Positions 8,485 to 17,806 of a stretch of DNA of 64,000 bases are shown here, in pieces. Within the stretch, counting starts at the first letter, position 1, and every line of letters starts with the position of its first letter. The notes beneath the pieces are model-generated. The model had not been told where the DNA came from. It searched no databases and saw nothing but the letters and a program-made list of their open reading frames with translations. The stretch lies in the NCBI GenBank assembly GCA_946557105.1, contig CAMNSZ010000002.1, forward strand, positions 1 through 64,000. The letters are read 5' to 3'. The position numbers were made by a program, and so were the translations under genes. Source of the stretch: an uncultured Lachnospiraceae bacterium (GTDB taxonomy: Bacteria > Bacillota > Clostridia > Lachnospirales > Lachnospiraceae).

Positions 8485-9939
8485 ATGTATAATGAATTTC
8501 ATTTGGATAAGATAGATTTAAGGAAACAACCGCCTCAAGAGGAACCGGCCAGACAATATTATTTTATGGCAAAATGTCAGGAATGGATAAAAGCCTTTAA
8601 ACAGAAAAACGGGCGTTTACCCAAAGCCTGCGTTACCACTTTCGGGTGTCAGATGAACGCAAGAGACTCCGAAAAACTGGCGGGTATTTTAGAGAGCGTG
8701 GGCTATGAAATCATAGAGGAAGAAAACGCCGATTTCGTGATTTACAACACCTGTACCGTGCGGGATAACGCCAATCAGAAGGTATACGGTAGACTCGGCG
8801 TACTGAACGGCTATAAGAAAAAGAATCCCCATATGAAAATCGCGCTATGCGGCTGTATGATGCAAGAGCCTGCGGTTATCGAGAAAATTAAGGCAAGCTA
8901 CCCCTTTGTGGATTTAATTTTCGGCACTCACAATATTTTTAAATTTGCGGAGCTTTTGACCACGCTTTTGGAAAGCCGGGGCATGGTAATTGACGTATGG
9001 GAGGACACAAACCGGATTGTAGAGGATTTGCCGGTGGAGCGTAAATATGCCTTTAAATCCGGTATCAATATTATGTTCGGCTGTAATAATTTTTGCAGTT
9101 ATTGTATCGTACCCTATGTGAGAGGACGCGAGAGAAGCCGCAGCCCCAAGGATATTATCAGTGAAATTAAGAGGCTGGTGGCGGACGGCGTGGTGGAGGT
9201 CATGCTGCTTGGGCAGAATGTGAATTCCTATGGGAAGAATCTTAAAGAGCCCATTACCTTTGCCAGACTTCTCAGGGAGATAGAAAAGATTGAAGGCTTA
9301 AGGAGGATTCGTTTTATGACCTCCCATCCTAAGGATTTATCCGACGAGCTGATTCAGGTGATGAAGGATTCTAAGAAAATCTGCCGTCATCTGCATTTAC
9401 CCCTACAGTCAGGTTCCACAAGGATATTGGAGGCAATGAACCGACGCTATACCAAGGAACAGTACTTGGAGCTTGCGGCAAGGATACGAAAAGAGATTCC
9501 CGATATTGCGATTACCACGGATATTATCGTGGGCTTTCCGGGGGAGACGCCTGAAGACGTGGAAGAGACCATAGACGTTATTAAACAGGTAAAATACGAC
9601 AATGCCTTTACCTTTATTTATTCAAAACGCACGGGAACTCCCGCCGCGGCAATGGAACAGGTACCTGAGGCAGTGGTGAAGGCGGGCTTTGACAAGGTGC
9701 TAAAAACAGTGCAGAATACGGCGAGGGAACAGGTAGCGCGTTATCAGGGAAGCGTCTGCGAGGTTTTGGTGGAGGAGAGCAATGAAAACGATGCGAGTCT
9801 GATGACAGGGCGCATGTCCAACAATACCTTAGTGCATTTCCCGGGGGATGCCGATTTAGTGGGGCGTCTGGTTATGGTATCCTTGGATGAGTGCCACGGC
9901 TTTTATTATATGGGGCATATGGTTACAAATATTTCTTAA
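8485..9939 (+). CDS. miaB: tRNA-2-methylthio-N6-dimethylallyladenosine synthase
   Basis: 484 residues in the methylthiotransferase order: UPF0004 domain with its three cysteines (TFGCQMN, NTCTVRD, CGCMMQ), radical SAM core with CNNFCSYC, and a C-terminal TRAM domain. It adds the methylthio group to i6A37 in tRNAs that read UNN codons. The first step of that pathway, MiaA, is encoded about 7 kb downstream, supporting MiaB over the MtaB/RimO paralogues. AGGA precedes the ATG. The N-terminal extension of about 50 residues is usual for clostridial MiaB. Confidence 0.95.
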   Translation: MYNEFHLDKIDLRKQPPQEEPARQYYFMAKCQEWIKAFKQKNGRLPKACVTTFGCQMNARDSEKLAGILESVGYEIIEEENADFVIYNTCTVRDNANQKVYGRLGVLNGYKKKNPHMKIALCGCMMQEPAVIEKIKASYPFVDLIFGTHNIFKFAELLTTLLESRGMVIDVWEDTNRIVEDLPVERKYAFKSGINIMFGCNNFCSYCIVPYVRGRERSRSPKDIISEIKRLVADGVVEVMLLGQNVNSYGKNLKEPITFARLLREIEKIEGLRRIRFMTSHPKDLSDELIQVMKDSKKICRHLHLPLQSGSTRILEAMNRRYTKEQYLELAARIRKEIPDIAITTDIIVGFPGETPEDVEETIDVIKQVKYDNAFTFIYSKRTGTPAAAMEQVPEAVVKAGFDKVLKTVQNTAREQVARYQGSVCEVLVEESNENDASLMTGRMSNNTLVHFPGDADLVGRLVMVSLDECHGFYYMGHMVTNIS

Positions 9940-9955
9940 TCCGTTAAAATTTTAC

Positions 9956-10033
9956 TTGAAATCATAAGAGAAAAGGAATATGATAAGGTTCGTGTTAATT
10001 TATTAAATTTTTATAAATTGGCACAAACCTTAT
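9956..10033 (+). promoter_or_regulatory. Promoter and inverted repeat before the SulP gene
   Basis: TTGAAA (9956-9961), 17 bases, TATGAT (9979-9984). A 12-base inverted repeat with one mismatch (ATAAGGTTCGTG at 9983-9994, CACAAACCTTAT at 10022-10033) starts inside the -10 element and ends 27 bases before the ATG, with an AT-rich centre. The left arm overlaps the start site, which fits a protein-binding site better than an RNA hairpin. Confidence 0.5.
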
Positions 10034-10060
10034 TTGATATGTGAGGAAATGGTGATTAAA

Positions 10061-11710
10061 ATGGACAAATTAAAACCGAAGCTGTTTTCAGTTATGAAAA
10101 CCTACTCGAAGGAACAGTTTGTAAAGGATGTAATTGCCGGTATTATCGTGGCAATTATTGCGCTTCCCCTGTCTATCGCTTTGGCGCTCGCCTCGGGGGT
10201 AACTCCAGAAAAAGGTATTTATACTGCCATTACGGCAGGCTTTGTGATATCTTTTCTGGGAGGAAGCCGTGTTCAAATAGCCGGACCCACGGCAGCGTTT
10301 GCCACTATTGTGGCAGGGATTGTGGCGAAGAACGGTTTGAACGGACTCATTGTCGCTACCCTTTTGGCGGGAGTCATTTTAATGGTAATGGGATTTTTGC
10401 GATTGGGCAACCTGATTAAGTTTATTCCTTATACCATTACTACAGGCTTTACGTCAGGCATCGCAGTGACGATTCTGGTGGGCCAGATCAAGGATTTTCT
10501 GGGGCTGTCCGTTGTAAGTGAAGAGCCGCTGATAGAGACGATGGAGAAGCTTAAGGCTGTCTTTGAATTTATTGGCACTATCAATATACAGGCGGTTATT
10601 GTAGGCGTTGTATGTATGGTGATTTTAATTGGCTGGCCTTATCTGCCGGACTTTTGCAAGCGGATTCCCCCTTCTCTGATTGCAGTGCTTGTAAGCATTA
10701 CAATGGTAAAGGGTCTCAATATGAAGGTAAATACCATTGGCGACCTGTATGAAATTTCCAATAAGCTGCCTGTGTTTTCCCTTCCTGATTTTAGCTTGGA
10801 TACTGTAAGGAATGTATTGCCGGATGCTTTCACCATTGCAATTCTGGCGGCGATAGAATCCCTTCTTTCCTGCGTTGTAGCGGACAGCATGGTAAACAGC
10901 AGACATCGCTCCAATATGGAGCTGATTGCTCAAGGGGCGGGGAACATTACTTCAGCGCTCTTCGGAGGTATTCCTGCAACGGGCGCCATTGCAAGAACGG
11001 CGGCAAATGTGAAAAACGGCGGGCGGACTCCCGTTGCCGGCATGGTTCATGCGGTTACGCTGCTGCTTATCTTGGTGGTGCTGATGCCTTATGCGGCTTT
11101 GATTCCCATGCCGGCAATCGCGGCAATTCTCTTTATGGTTGCCTACAATATGTCGGAGTGGAGGAAGTTTGTAAACCTTTGCAGGACGGCTCCGAAGAGT
11201 GATATCCTTGTGTTAGTGCTTACCTTTGTCCTTACGGTAGTATTTGATTTGGTAGTGGCAATAGAGATAGGTATTCTTCTGGCGGCAATTCTCTTTATGA
11301 AACGCATGAGCGATGTGACGGAGGTGGAAGGCTGGAAGTATGTAGACGAAGACGACGACAAGGACAGCATTGCCCTTAGGGAGGTTCCCCAAAATACCAT
11401 GGTATATGAGGTGAGCGGACCCTTGTTCTTTGGCGCCGCAGACAAGATATTGAAGATTACCTTAGACGAAAAAATGAATTGTCTGGTGCTTCGCATGCGT
11501 AGTGTGAGCGCCATTGACGCGACTGCCATGCACAATTTGGAACAGCTTTACGAACAATGTAGGAAAAAGAATATATGTATAATACTTTCCCATGTAAATG
11601 AGCAGCCCCTGCATGTAATGAAAAAGGCGGGGTTTGCAGACAGGATAGGAAGCGAGAATTTTTGCGCGCATATAGATGATGCGCTTAAACGCGCCCAAGA
11701 TTTACAATAA
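10061..11710 (+). CDS. SulP family anion permease with STAS domain
   Basis: About 549 residues: a SulP/SLC26 membrane domain of about 14 segments (residues ~20-430), with the signature-like region SGVTPEKGIYTAITAGFVIS and GPTAAFATIV, then a C-terminal cytoplasmic STAS domain (about 440-549). Family members import sulfate, bicarbonate or dicarboxylates with Na+ or H+; the substrate is not evident. The ATG at 10061 is preceded by GGTGATT, which fits the anti-Shine-Dalgarno; upstream TTG and ATG codons at 10034 and 10049 are worse. It has its own candidate promoter. Confidence 0.92.
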   Translation: MDKLKPKLFSVMKTYSKEQFVKDVIAGIIVAIIALPLSIALALASGVTPEKGIYTAITAGFVISFLGGSRVQIAGPTAAFATIVAGIVAKNGLNGLIVATLLAGVILMVMGFLRLGNLIKFIPYTITTGFTSGIAVTILVGQIKDFLGLSVVSEEPLIETMEKLKAVFEFIGTINIQAVIVGVVCMVILIGWPYLPDFCKRIPPSLIAVLVSITMVKGLNMKVNTIGDLYEISNKLPVFSLPDFSLDTVRNVLPDAFTIAILAAIESLLSCVVADSMVNSRHRSNMELIAQGAGNITSALFGGIPATGAIARTAANVKNGGRTPVAGMVHAVTLLLILVVLMPYAALIPMPAIAAILFMVAYNMSEWRKFVNLCRTAPKSDILVLVLTFVLTVVFDLVVAIEIGILLAAILFMKRMSDVTEVEGWKYVDEDDDKDSIALREVPQNTMVYEVSGPLFFGAADKILKITLDEKMNCLVLRMRSVSAIDATAMHNLEQLYEQCRKKNICIILSHVNEQPLHVMKKAGFADRIGSENFCAHIDDALKRAQDLQ

Positions 11711-11770
11711 CAATATTTTGTGGTATGATAGTAAGCGGGTATGCAGATTTAGCATATCCGCTTTATTCTT
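11701..11770 (+). terminator. Terminator of the SulP gene, with a possible mutS promoter overlapping
   Basis: AAGCGGGTATGC (11733-11744) pairs with GCATATCCGCTT (11752-11763) and runs into TTTATTCTT, a moderate intrinsic terminator. TTTACA (11701-11706), 17 bases, TATGAT (11724-11729) resembles a promoter that would start at the hairpin, so part of the mutS transcription may begin here. The promoter reading is tentative. Confidence 0.55.
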
Positions 11771-11883
11771 ATAAGTGCAAAGGAAACGCATACCTTACGG
11801 CAAAAGGACTGAAAGCCCTTGAAGCGCTTTGATAATTTCTTGTTGCCATAGGTGAATGATTTTAAAGAACAGGGGTAAAAAAA

Positions 11884-14541
11884 GTGTCGGAATTAACTCC
11901 CATGATGCAGCAGTACATGGAAACAAAAAAACAATATGAGGATTGTATTCTCTTTTATCGTCTCGGAGACTTTTATGAGATGTTCTTTGAGGATGCATTA
12001 ACGGTGACAAAGGAGCTGGAGATTACTTTGACCAGTAAGTCCTGCGGAATGGAGGAGCGTGCTCCTATGTGTGGAGTGCCTTATCATGCGGTGGAAAATT
12101 ACTTGACCAGATTAGTCAACAAGGGGTATAAGGTGGCTATCTGTGAACAGGTGGAGGACCCTAAGCTTGCCAAAGGGATTGTAAAGCGTGAGGTGGTCCG
12201 TATTGTGACGCCGGGAACGAATCTGAACGTACAGTCGCTGGAGGAATCCAAAAATAATTATTTGATGTGCATTACTTATACCCCCACCAAAATCGGTATA
12301 TCCGCCGCGGACGTAACTACAGGGGATTATTATCTAACGGAGGTGGATGATTTAAAGAAGCTGACGGATGAGCTGATGAAGTATGAGCCCTCGGAGATAA
12401 TCTGTAATGACGCTTTTTTAGTCAGCGGCGTGGATGTTGCAGACCTAAGGGGGAGATTACATATTACGGTGAACGCTCTGGAAGCGCACTTGTTTGATGA
12501 CGAAGGCTGTAAGAAGACGCTGTTAAAGCATTTTAAGGTAAATACCCTGATTGGGCTTGGCATTGAGGAATTTCCAACGGGAATGATTGCCGCAGGAGCT
12601 CTTTTACAATATTTATATGAGACCCAGAAGACAAATTTGGAGCATTTTACACATATTTATCCTTATCTCACAAGCAAATACATGCTTTTAGACAGCTCCA
12701 CAAGAAGAAATCTGGAGCTTACGGAGACTCTTCGGGAAAAGCAGAAGAGGGGTTCCCTTTTATGGGTGTTAGATAAGACGAAGACCGCTATGGGCGCCAG
12801 AATGCTGAGAAGCTTTATTGAGCAGCCGCTGATTGACAGGCAGGAAATGGAAAAGCGTTTAGACGCCGTGGAGGAGCTTAATAAGGACAGTGTCTCCAGA
12901 GATGAAATCAGAGAATATTTAAATCCCATATATGATCTGGAACGGCTTTTGAGCAAGGTTACCTACAAGACGGCAAATCCCCGGGATTTAATCGCCTTTA
13001 GAAATTCTTTGGAAATGCTTCCTCATATTAAAACGGTTCTCGGGAGCTATTCCTGTGAGGAGCTTTTAACGGCAAACCGGCAGATGGAAGGTCTTGAGGA
13101 TATTTTTCAGCTGATATCCAGCTCTATCGAGGAGGAGCCCCCCCTCACCATAAGGGAGGGAGGAATGATAAAGGATGGTTTCGATGAGACCATAGATATG
13201 CTGCGAAGCGCTAAACGCGACGGCAAGCAATGGCTTGCTCAGTTAGAGGAGCAGGATAGGGAGCGCACGGGAATAAAAAACCTGAGAATAAAATATAACA
13301 AGGTCTTCGGATATTATTTTGAAGTTACAAATTCTTATAAGGCAATGGTTCCGGAGGATTACATACGCAAACAGACCCTTGCCAATGCGGAGCGTTATAC
13401 TACGCCGCGATTAAAGGAGCTTGAGGACACTATTTTAAATGCCGAGGACAAGCTCCAGACTCTTGAATATGATTTGTTCTGCAAAATCCGTGATTCCATT
13501 GCCATGGAGATAGAGCGTATTCAAAGGACGGCAAAGGCGGTGGCGAGACTGGATGTTTATGCTTCTCTTGCGCTATCTGCCGAGCGTAATCATTATGTGA
13601 GGCCTAAACTGAACGAGAAGGGAATTATTGATATTAAGGACGGAAGACATCCGGTAGTGGAGCAGATGATAACCAACGATTTATTTATTGCCAACGATAC
13701 TTATTTAGATAACGCAAAGAGCTGTATCAGCGTTATAACCGGTCCTAATATGGCGGGCAAATCTACTTATATGCGTCAATCGGCATTGATTGTATTGATG
13801 GCGCAGATTGGAAGCTTTGTGCCAGCAAAAAGTGCAAATATCGGTATTGTGGACAGAATCTTTACTCGTGTGGGAGCCTCCGACGATTTGGCGAGCGGGC
13901 AGTCCACCTTTATGGTGGAAATGAATGAGGTGGCAAATATTTTGAGGAATGCTACCTCCGACAGTCTTTTGATTCTGGATGAAATAGGAAGAGGAACCTC
14001 CACCTTTGACGGACTCAGTATTGCATGGGCAGTAATAGAGCATATCAGTAACAGAAAGCTCTTAGGGGCTAAAACTCTATTTGCCACTCACTATCATGAG
14101 CTGACGGAGCTTGAGGGCAAGATGAATAATGTAAACAATTATTGTATCGCCGTAAAGGAATGCGGAGAAGATATCGTATTTCTAAGAAAAATTGTCAAGG
14201 GAGGCGCGGACAGAAGCTATGGTATTCAGGTGGCAAAGCTTGCGGGCGTGCCGGATATGGTGATTGACCGTGCCAAGGAAATTGCAGAGCAGCTTAGTGA
14301 TAACGATATTACCCAGAAGGTTCAGAGTATCGCCGTGGATACTAAGGGGGAGAATAAGGGTAAACGGCGGCAAACCTACGACGAGGTAGACATGGCTCAA
14401 ATGTCGCTTTTTGACACGGTGACCGATGAAGACGTCTTAAAAGAGCTTATGGAGGTTGAGGTCACAACCTTAACCCCATTAGACGCATTAAATACCCTGT
14501 ATCGACTGCAGAATAAGCTGAAAAATCGTTGGAAGGATTGA
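11884..14541 (+). CDS. mutS: DNA mismatch repair protein MutS
   Basis: 885 residues, full length for MutS1. The mismatch-contacting Phe-x-Glu is F30-Y31-E32 in LGDFYEMF; connector, lever and clamp domains follow, then the ABC-type ATPase with Walker A GPNMAGKST (about 620-628) and Walker B LLILDEIGRGTSTFDG. It finds mismatches and recruits MutL. The GTG start follows AGGGG at good spacing and gives the family N-terminus. mutL lies 80 bases downstream in the same direction, the usual Gram-positive mutSL order. Confidence 0.97.
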   Translation: MSELTPMMQQYMETKKQYEDCILFYRLGDFYEMFFEDALTVTKELEITLTSKSCGMEERAPMCGVPYHAVENYLTRLVNKGYKVAICEQVEDPKLAKGIVKREVVRIVTPGTNLNVQSLEESKNNYLMCITYTPTKIGISAADVTTGDYYLTEVDDLKKLTDELMKYEPSEIICNDAFLVSGVDVADLRGRLHITVNALEAHLFDDEGCKKTLLKHFKVNTLIGLGIEEFPTGMIAAGALLQYLYETQKTNLEHFTHIYPYLTSKYMLLDSSTRRNLELTETLREKQKRGSLLWVLDKTKTAMGARMLRSFIEQPLIDRQEMEKRLDAVEELNKDSVSRDEIREYLNPIYDLERLLSKVTYKTANPRDLIAFRNSLEMLPHIKTVLGSYSCEELLTANRQMEGLEDIFQLISSSIEEEPPLTIREGGMIKDGFDETIDMLRSAKRDGKQWLAQLEEQDRERTGIKNLRIKYNKVFGYYFEVTNSYKAMVPEDYIRKQTLANAERYTTPRLKELEDTILNAEDKLQTLEYDLFCKIRDSIAMEIERIQRTAKAVARLDVYASLALSAERNHYVRPKLNEKGIIDIKDGRHPVVEQMITNDLFIANDTYLDNAKSCISVITGPNMAGKSTYMRQSALIVLMAQIGSFVPAKSANIGIVDRIFTRVGASDDLASGQSTFMVEMNEVANILRNATSDSLLILDEIGRGTSTFDGLSIAWAVIEHISNRKLLGAKTLFATHYHELTELEGKMNNVNNYCIAVKECGEDIVFLRKIVKGGADRSYGIQVAKLAGVPDMVIDRAKEIAEQLSDNDITQKVQSIAVDTKGENKGKRRQTYDEVDMAQMSLFDTVTDEDVLKELMEVEVTTLTPLDALNTLYRLQNKLKNRWKD

Positions 14542-14621
14542 GCTAAGCCAACCAAGTAATAAATTCAGGACATGGCAGGAATTTAAAAGCAGCTGTAAAA
14601 GGGATGAGAGGATATACATAG

Positions 14622-16640
14622 ATGGCAGATATACATGTATTAGATTCGGAAACAATAGACAAGATTGCAGCAGGAGAGGTGGTGGAGCGTCCCTCAAGTG
14701 TGGTAAAGGAGCTTGTGGAGAACGCTATTGACGCCGGGGCGACAGCAATTACGGTGGAGGCAAAGGAGGGCGGGATTGAGTTTGTCCGTGTGACGGATAA
14801 CGGCGCCGGTATGGAAAGGAAGCAGCTGCGCAAGGCGTTCCTGCGTCATGCCACCAGTAAGCTTGAGAGTGCGGAGGATTTAAGCTGCGTGTCCAGCCTT
14901 GGTTTTAGGGGGGAAGCGCTTTCCAGTATTGCCGCAGTTTCCAAGGTGGAGGTTATAACCAAACCGAAGGAGTGCCTTACAGGCACCCGCATTATACTTG
15001 AGGGAGCCGTTGAAAAAGGCTTTGAGGAAATCGGCGCCCCTGACGGAACTACCTTCATCATGCGCAATTTGTTTTTCAATACCCCCGTACGCAGGAAATT
15101 TTTAAAACAGCCGGCAACGGAGGGCAGCTATATCACTGATCTGGTGGAGCATCTTGCTCTTTCCAGACCGGATATTTCCTTTAAATTCCTTTTGGGAAAC
15201 CAGCCGCGGTTTCACACCTCGGGGAACGGAGATTTAAGAGAAGTCATTTATCGTATATACGGAAGAGAGATTGCTTCCGCGCTGGTGCCTATCCGTACAA
15301 AAAGGGATGGCATCACAGTAGAGGGGTATCTGGGAAAGCCTATATTGGTCCGTTCCAACCGCAATTTTGAGATTTATTATATCAATGGGCGTTTTATCAA
15401 AAGTAATGTGGTCTCCAAGGCAATTGAGGAGGGATACAAGGAATATCTGATGCAACATAAATTCCCCTTGTGCATATTGCATATTTCTATGGACGCTCAG
15501 TGCGTGGACGTGAATGTACACCCTACTAAAATGGATGTGCGATTCAGCGACAGCATAAGAGTGAGCAATCTGTTGTCGGAGGCGGTGAGGGATTCCTTAA
15601 AACAGAGGGAAATGATACCCGATGCGATTTTAGATGACGTTAAGGAGATAAAAAGAGAAGAACGGCGACAAACGTCACAGGTTCTAAAGGAGCATGTGCC
15701 CGAGCCCTTTGAACAACGTAGAAGTAATGATTATCGGGTAATGGAGCAGATAAAATATCGGGTTGAAGAGCCTAAAATGCAGGATTTTATGCAAAATCCC
15801 GTTTGGAACCGGGTGTTAGGCAGTAAAAATCAGGAGGAAATGACGGGTTTGCCCGGCAAAATTCCACAAAATAACGGCTTTCAACAGAATACGACGCCTA
15901 ATGCTCACAAATTCTCTGAAAAAGGGAAAGACGAGGAATTTTTTATTGATACACCAAAGGAGCCGGAGTGCCGGAGTGAAGAAGTTATACAACATACGGC
16001 GCAGTCTGCTTTCGCTGCTCAGATGAATTTATTTGAGGAAAAAATGCTTACTGTGGAAAATCGCAGCAGATATCGGATGATAGGTCAGGTTTTTGACACC
16101 TATTGGCTGCTTCAGTTTGAAGATAAGCTTTTCATGATAGATCAGCATGCCGCTCATGAAAAAGTGAAGTATGAGAGACTAATGAAGCAATATCGCGAAA
16201 AGAGCGTGGTTTCCCAAGCTTTGCTGCCTCCTATTATAGTCAGTCTCAGCGGTCAGGAGGAGCTGACATTTAAAGAGTATGAGGAAACTTTTGCGGGTTT
16301 GGGTTTTGAAGTGGAGGCTTTTGGCGGCAGTGAGTATGCGCTGAGAAGCGTGCCTGTGGACCTGTATGGCTGCGGCGAGCAGGAAATGTTTTTGGAGGTT
16401 CTGGACGAGCTTTCGGATGGAACGGGCCGAAACGGTTTAAGAGTGGTGGAGGAAAAGATAGCTTCTATGTCCTGTAAGGCGGCGGTAAAGGGAAATAACC
16501 GGCTGAGTTTTGAGGAAGCGGAAAAGCTTATAGACGAACTGCTTACTCTGAATAATCCCTATAATTGTCCTCATGGCAGACCCACCATTATCACTATCAG
16601 CAAGGCGGAGCTGGAAAAGAAATTTAAGAGAATTGTTTAA
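14622..16640 (+). CDS. mutL: DNA mismatch repair protein MutL
   Basis: 672 residues. The N-terminal GHKL ATPase has ENAIDAGAT, DNGAGM and GFRGEALSSI. After a variable, low-complexity linker of about 150 residues comes the dimerisation domain with the endonuclease motif DQHAAHEKVKYE and the zinc-site motif CPHGRP. So this is the nicking type of MutL found where MutH is absent. It sits between mutS and miaA in a repair and tRNA modification operon. Confidence 0.97.
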   Translation: MADIHVLDSETIDKIAAGEVVERPSSVVKELVENAIDAGATAITVEAKEGGIEFVRVTDNGAGMERKQLRKAFLRHATSKLESAEDLSCVSSLGFRGEALSSIAAVSKVEVITKPKECLTGTRIILEGAVEKGFEEIGAPDGTTFIMRNLFFNTPVRRKFLKQPATEGSYITDLVEHLALSRPDISFKFLLGNQPRFHTSGNGDLREVIYRIYGREIASALVPIRTKRDGITVEGYLGKPILVRSNRNFEIYYINGRFIKSNVVSKAIEEGYKEYLMQHKFPLCILHISMDAQCVDVNVHPTKMDVRFSDSIRVSNLLSEAVRDSLKQREMIPDAILDDVKEIKREERRQTSQVLKEHVPEPFEQRRSNDYRVMEQIKYRVEEPKMQDFMQNPVWNRVLGSKNQEEMTGLPGKIPQNNGFQQNTTPNAHKFSEKGKDEEFFIDTPKEPECRSEEVIQHTAQSAFAAQMNLFEEKMLTVENRSRYRMIGQVFDTYWLLQFEDKLFMIDQHAAHEKVKYERLMKQYREKSVVSQALLPPIIVSLSGQEELTFKEYEETFAGLGFEVEAFGGSEYALRSVPVDLYGCGEQEMFLEVLDELSDGTGRNGLRVVEEKIASMSCKAAVKGNNRLSFEEAEKLIDELLTLNNPYNCPHGRPTIITISKAELEKKFKRIV

Positions 16641-16731
16641 GCAAAAGCCTGCGATTTGCATAAACAGACAAAATATGGAGAAAATTTCGGGGAAGTGTAT
16701 TGTAATAAAAAGCATAAGGAAAAGAACATAT

Positions 16732-17751
16732 ATGACGCAAGCAACAAAAAAATCAAAACCGGCTGTTGCTAAGGCAGCGCCGACGCTGCCTCCCATGATT
16801 GTTTTGACGGGGCCTACGGCGGTCGGCAAGACAAAGCTGTCCATTGAGCTGGCAAAGCACGTGGGAGGAGAAATAATCTCAGCAGATTCCATGCAGGTGT
16901 ATCGTCATATGGACATAGGCTCCGCCAAAATCACAGAGGAGCAGATGCAGGGGGTGAGACATCATCTGATTGACATACTGGAACCATGGGAGGAATTCAA
17001 TGTAGCGGTATTTAAACAAAAGTGCAAAGAATGTCTGTCCGGGATTTACGGGCGTGGAAATATTCCTATTGTAACGGGAGGAACCGGCTTTTATATTCAG
17101 GCATTGTTAAAGGATATTGATTTTACAGAAAACGAGGAGGACGCCTCCTATCGCAAGGAGTTGGAAAAGCTTGCAAAGGAGAGGGGAGCGGCGTATCTGC
17201 ATGATATGCTCGCCAAAGTGGACGAGCCTTCGGCGCGGGCGATACATGCCAACAATATCAAACGTGTTATAAGGGCGCTTGAGTATCATAAGCTTACAAG
17301 GGAGCGGATTTCCGACCATAACGAAAAAGAAAAATTAAAGGGCAGCGCCTATAATTCCTGCTATTTTGTGTTGAACGAAAAACGGGAGCTTTTATATGAG
17401 CGCATTGACGCAAGAGTGGATGAAATGTTTGAGGCAGGGCTTATACAGGAAGTAAAAAGCTTAAAAGACAGAGGCTGTCACAAGGGCATGATATCCATGC
17501 AGGGGCTTGGCTATAAGGAAATACTCGCTTATCTTGAAGAGGAGATTACTCTTGACGAGGCAGTATACCTGATAAAACGCGACACCAGACATTTTGCGAA
17601 GAGACAGCTTACATGGTTCCGCAGGGAGAGGGACGTTATCTGGCTTGACAAGGACCGGTTCGCGTATGATGACGGGAAAATATTGGAATACATGCTGCAA
17701 AAGCTTTCGGGCAAGGGCATTATTTCGCCCTTATCCGAAAGCGGAGGATAA
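16732..17751 (+). CDS. miaA: tRNA dimethylallyltransferase
   Basis: About 339 residues. P-loop LTGPTAVGKTKLS, SADSMQVYRHMDIGSAK and VTGGTGFYIQALL are MiaA signatures. It moves a dimethylallyl group onto A37 of tRNA, making the substrate for MiaB. The frame is open back into mutL, but the ATG at 16732 preceded by AAGGA is the likeliest start; the protein then begins with about 15 Lys/Ala-rich residues before the conserved core. mutL-miaA linkage is common in Firmicutes. Confidence 0.95.
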   Translation: MTQATKKSKPAVAKAAPTLPPMIVLTGPTAVGKTKLSIELAKHVGGEIISADSMQVYRHMDIGSAKITEEQMQGVRHHLIDILEPWEEFNVAVFKQKCKECLSGIYGRGNIPIVTGGTGFYIQALLKDIDFTENEEDASYRKELEKLAKERGAAYLHDMLAKVDEPSARAIHANNIKRVIRALEYHKLTRERISDHNEKEKLKGSAYNSCYFVLNEKRELLYERIDARVDEMFEAGLIQEVKSLKDRGCHKGMISMQGLGYKEILAYLEEEITLDEAVYLIKRDTRHFAKRQLTWFRRERDVIWLDKDRFAYDDGKILEYMLQKLSGKGIISPLSESGG

Positions 17752-17806
17752 AAAAGAAAACGGATTAAAATAAAATATGAACAGATAAGACAGGAGCAGA
17801 AGGTAC

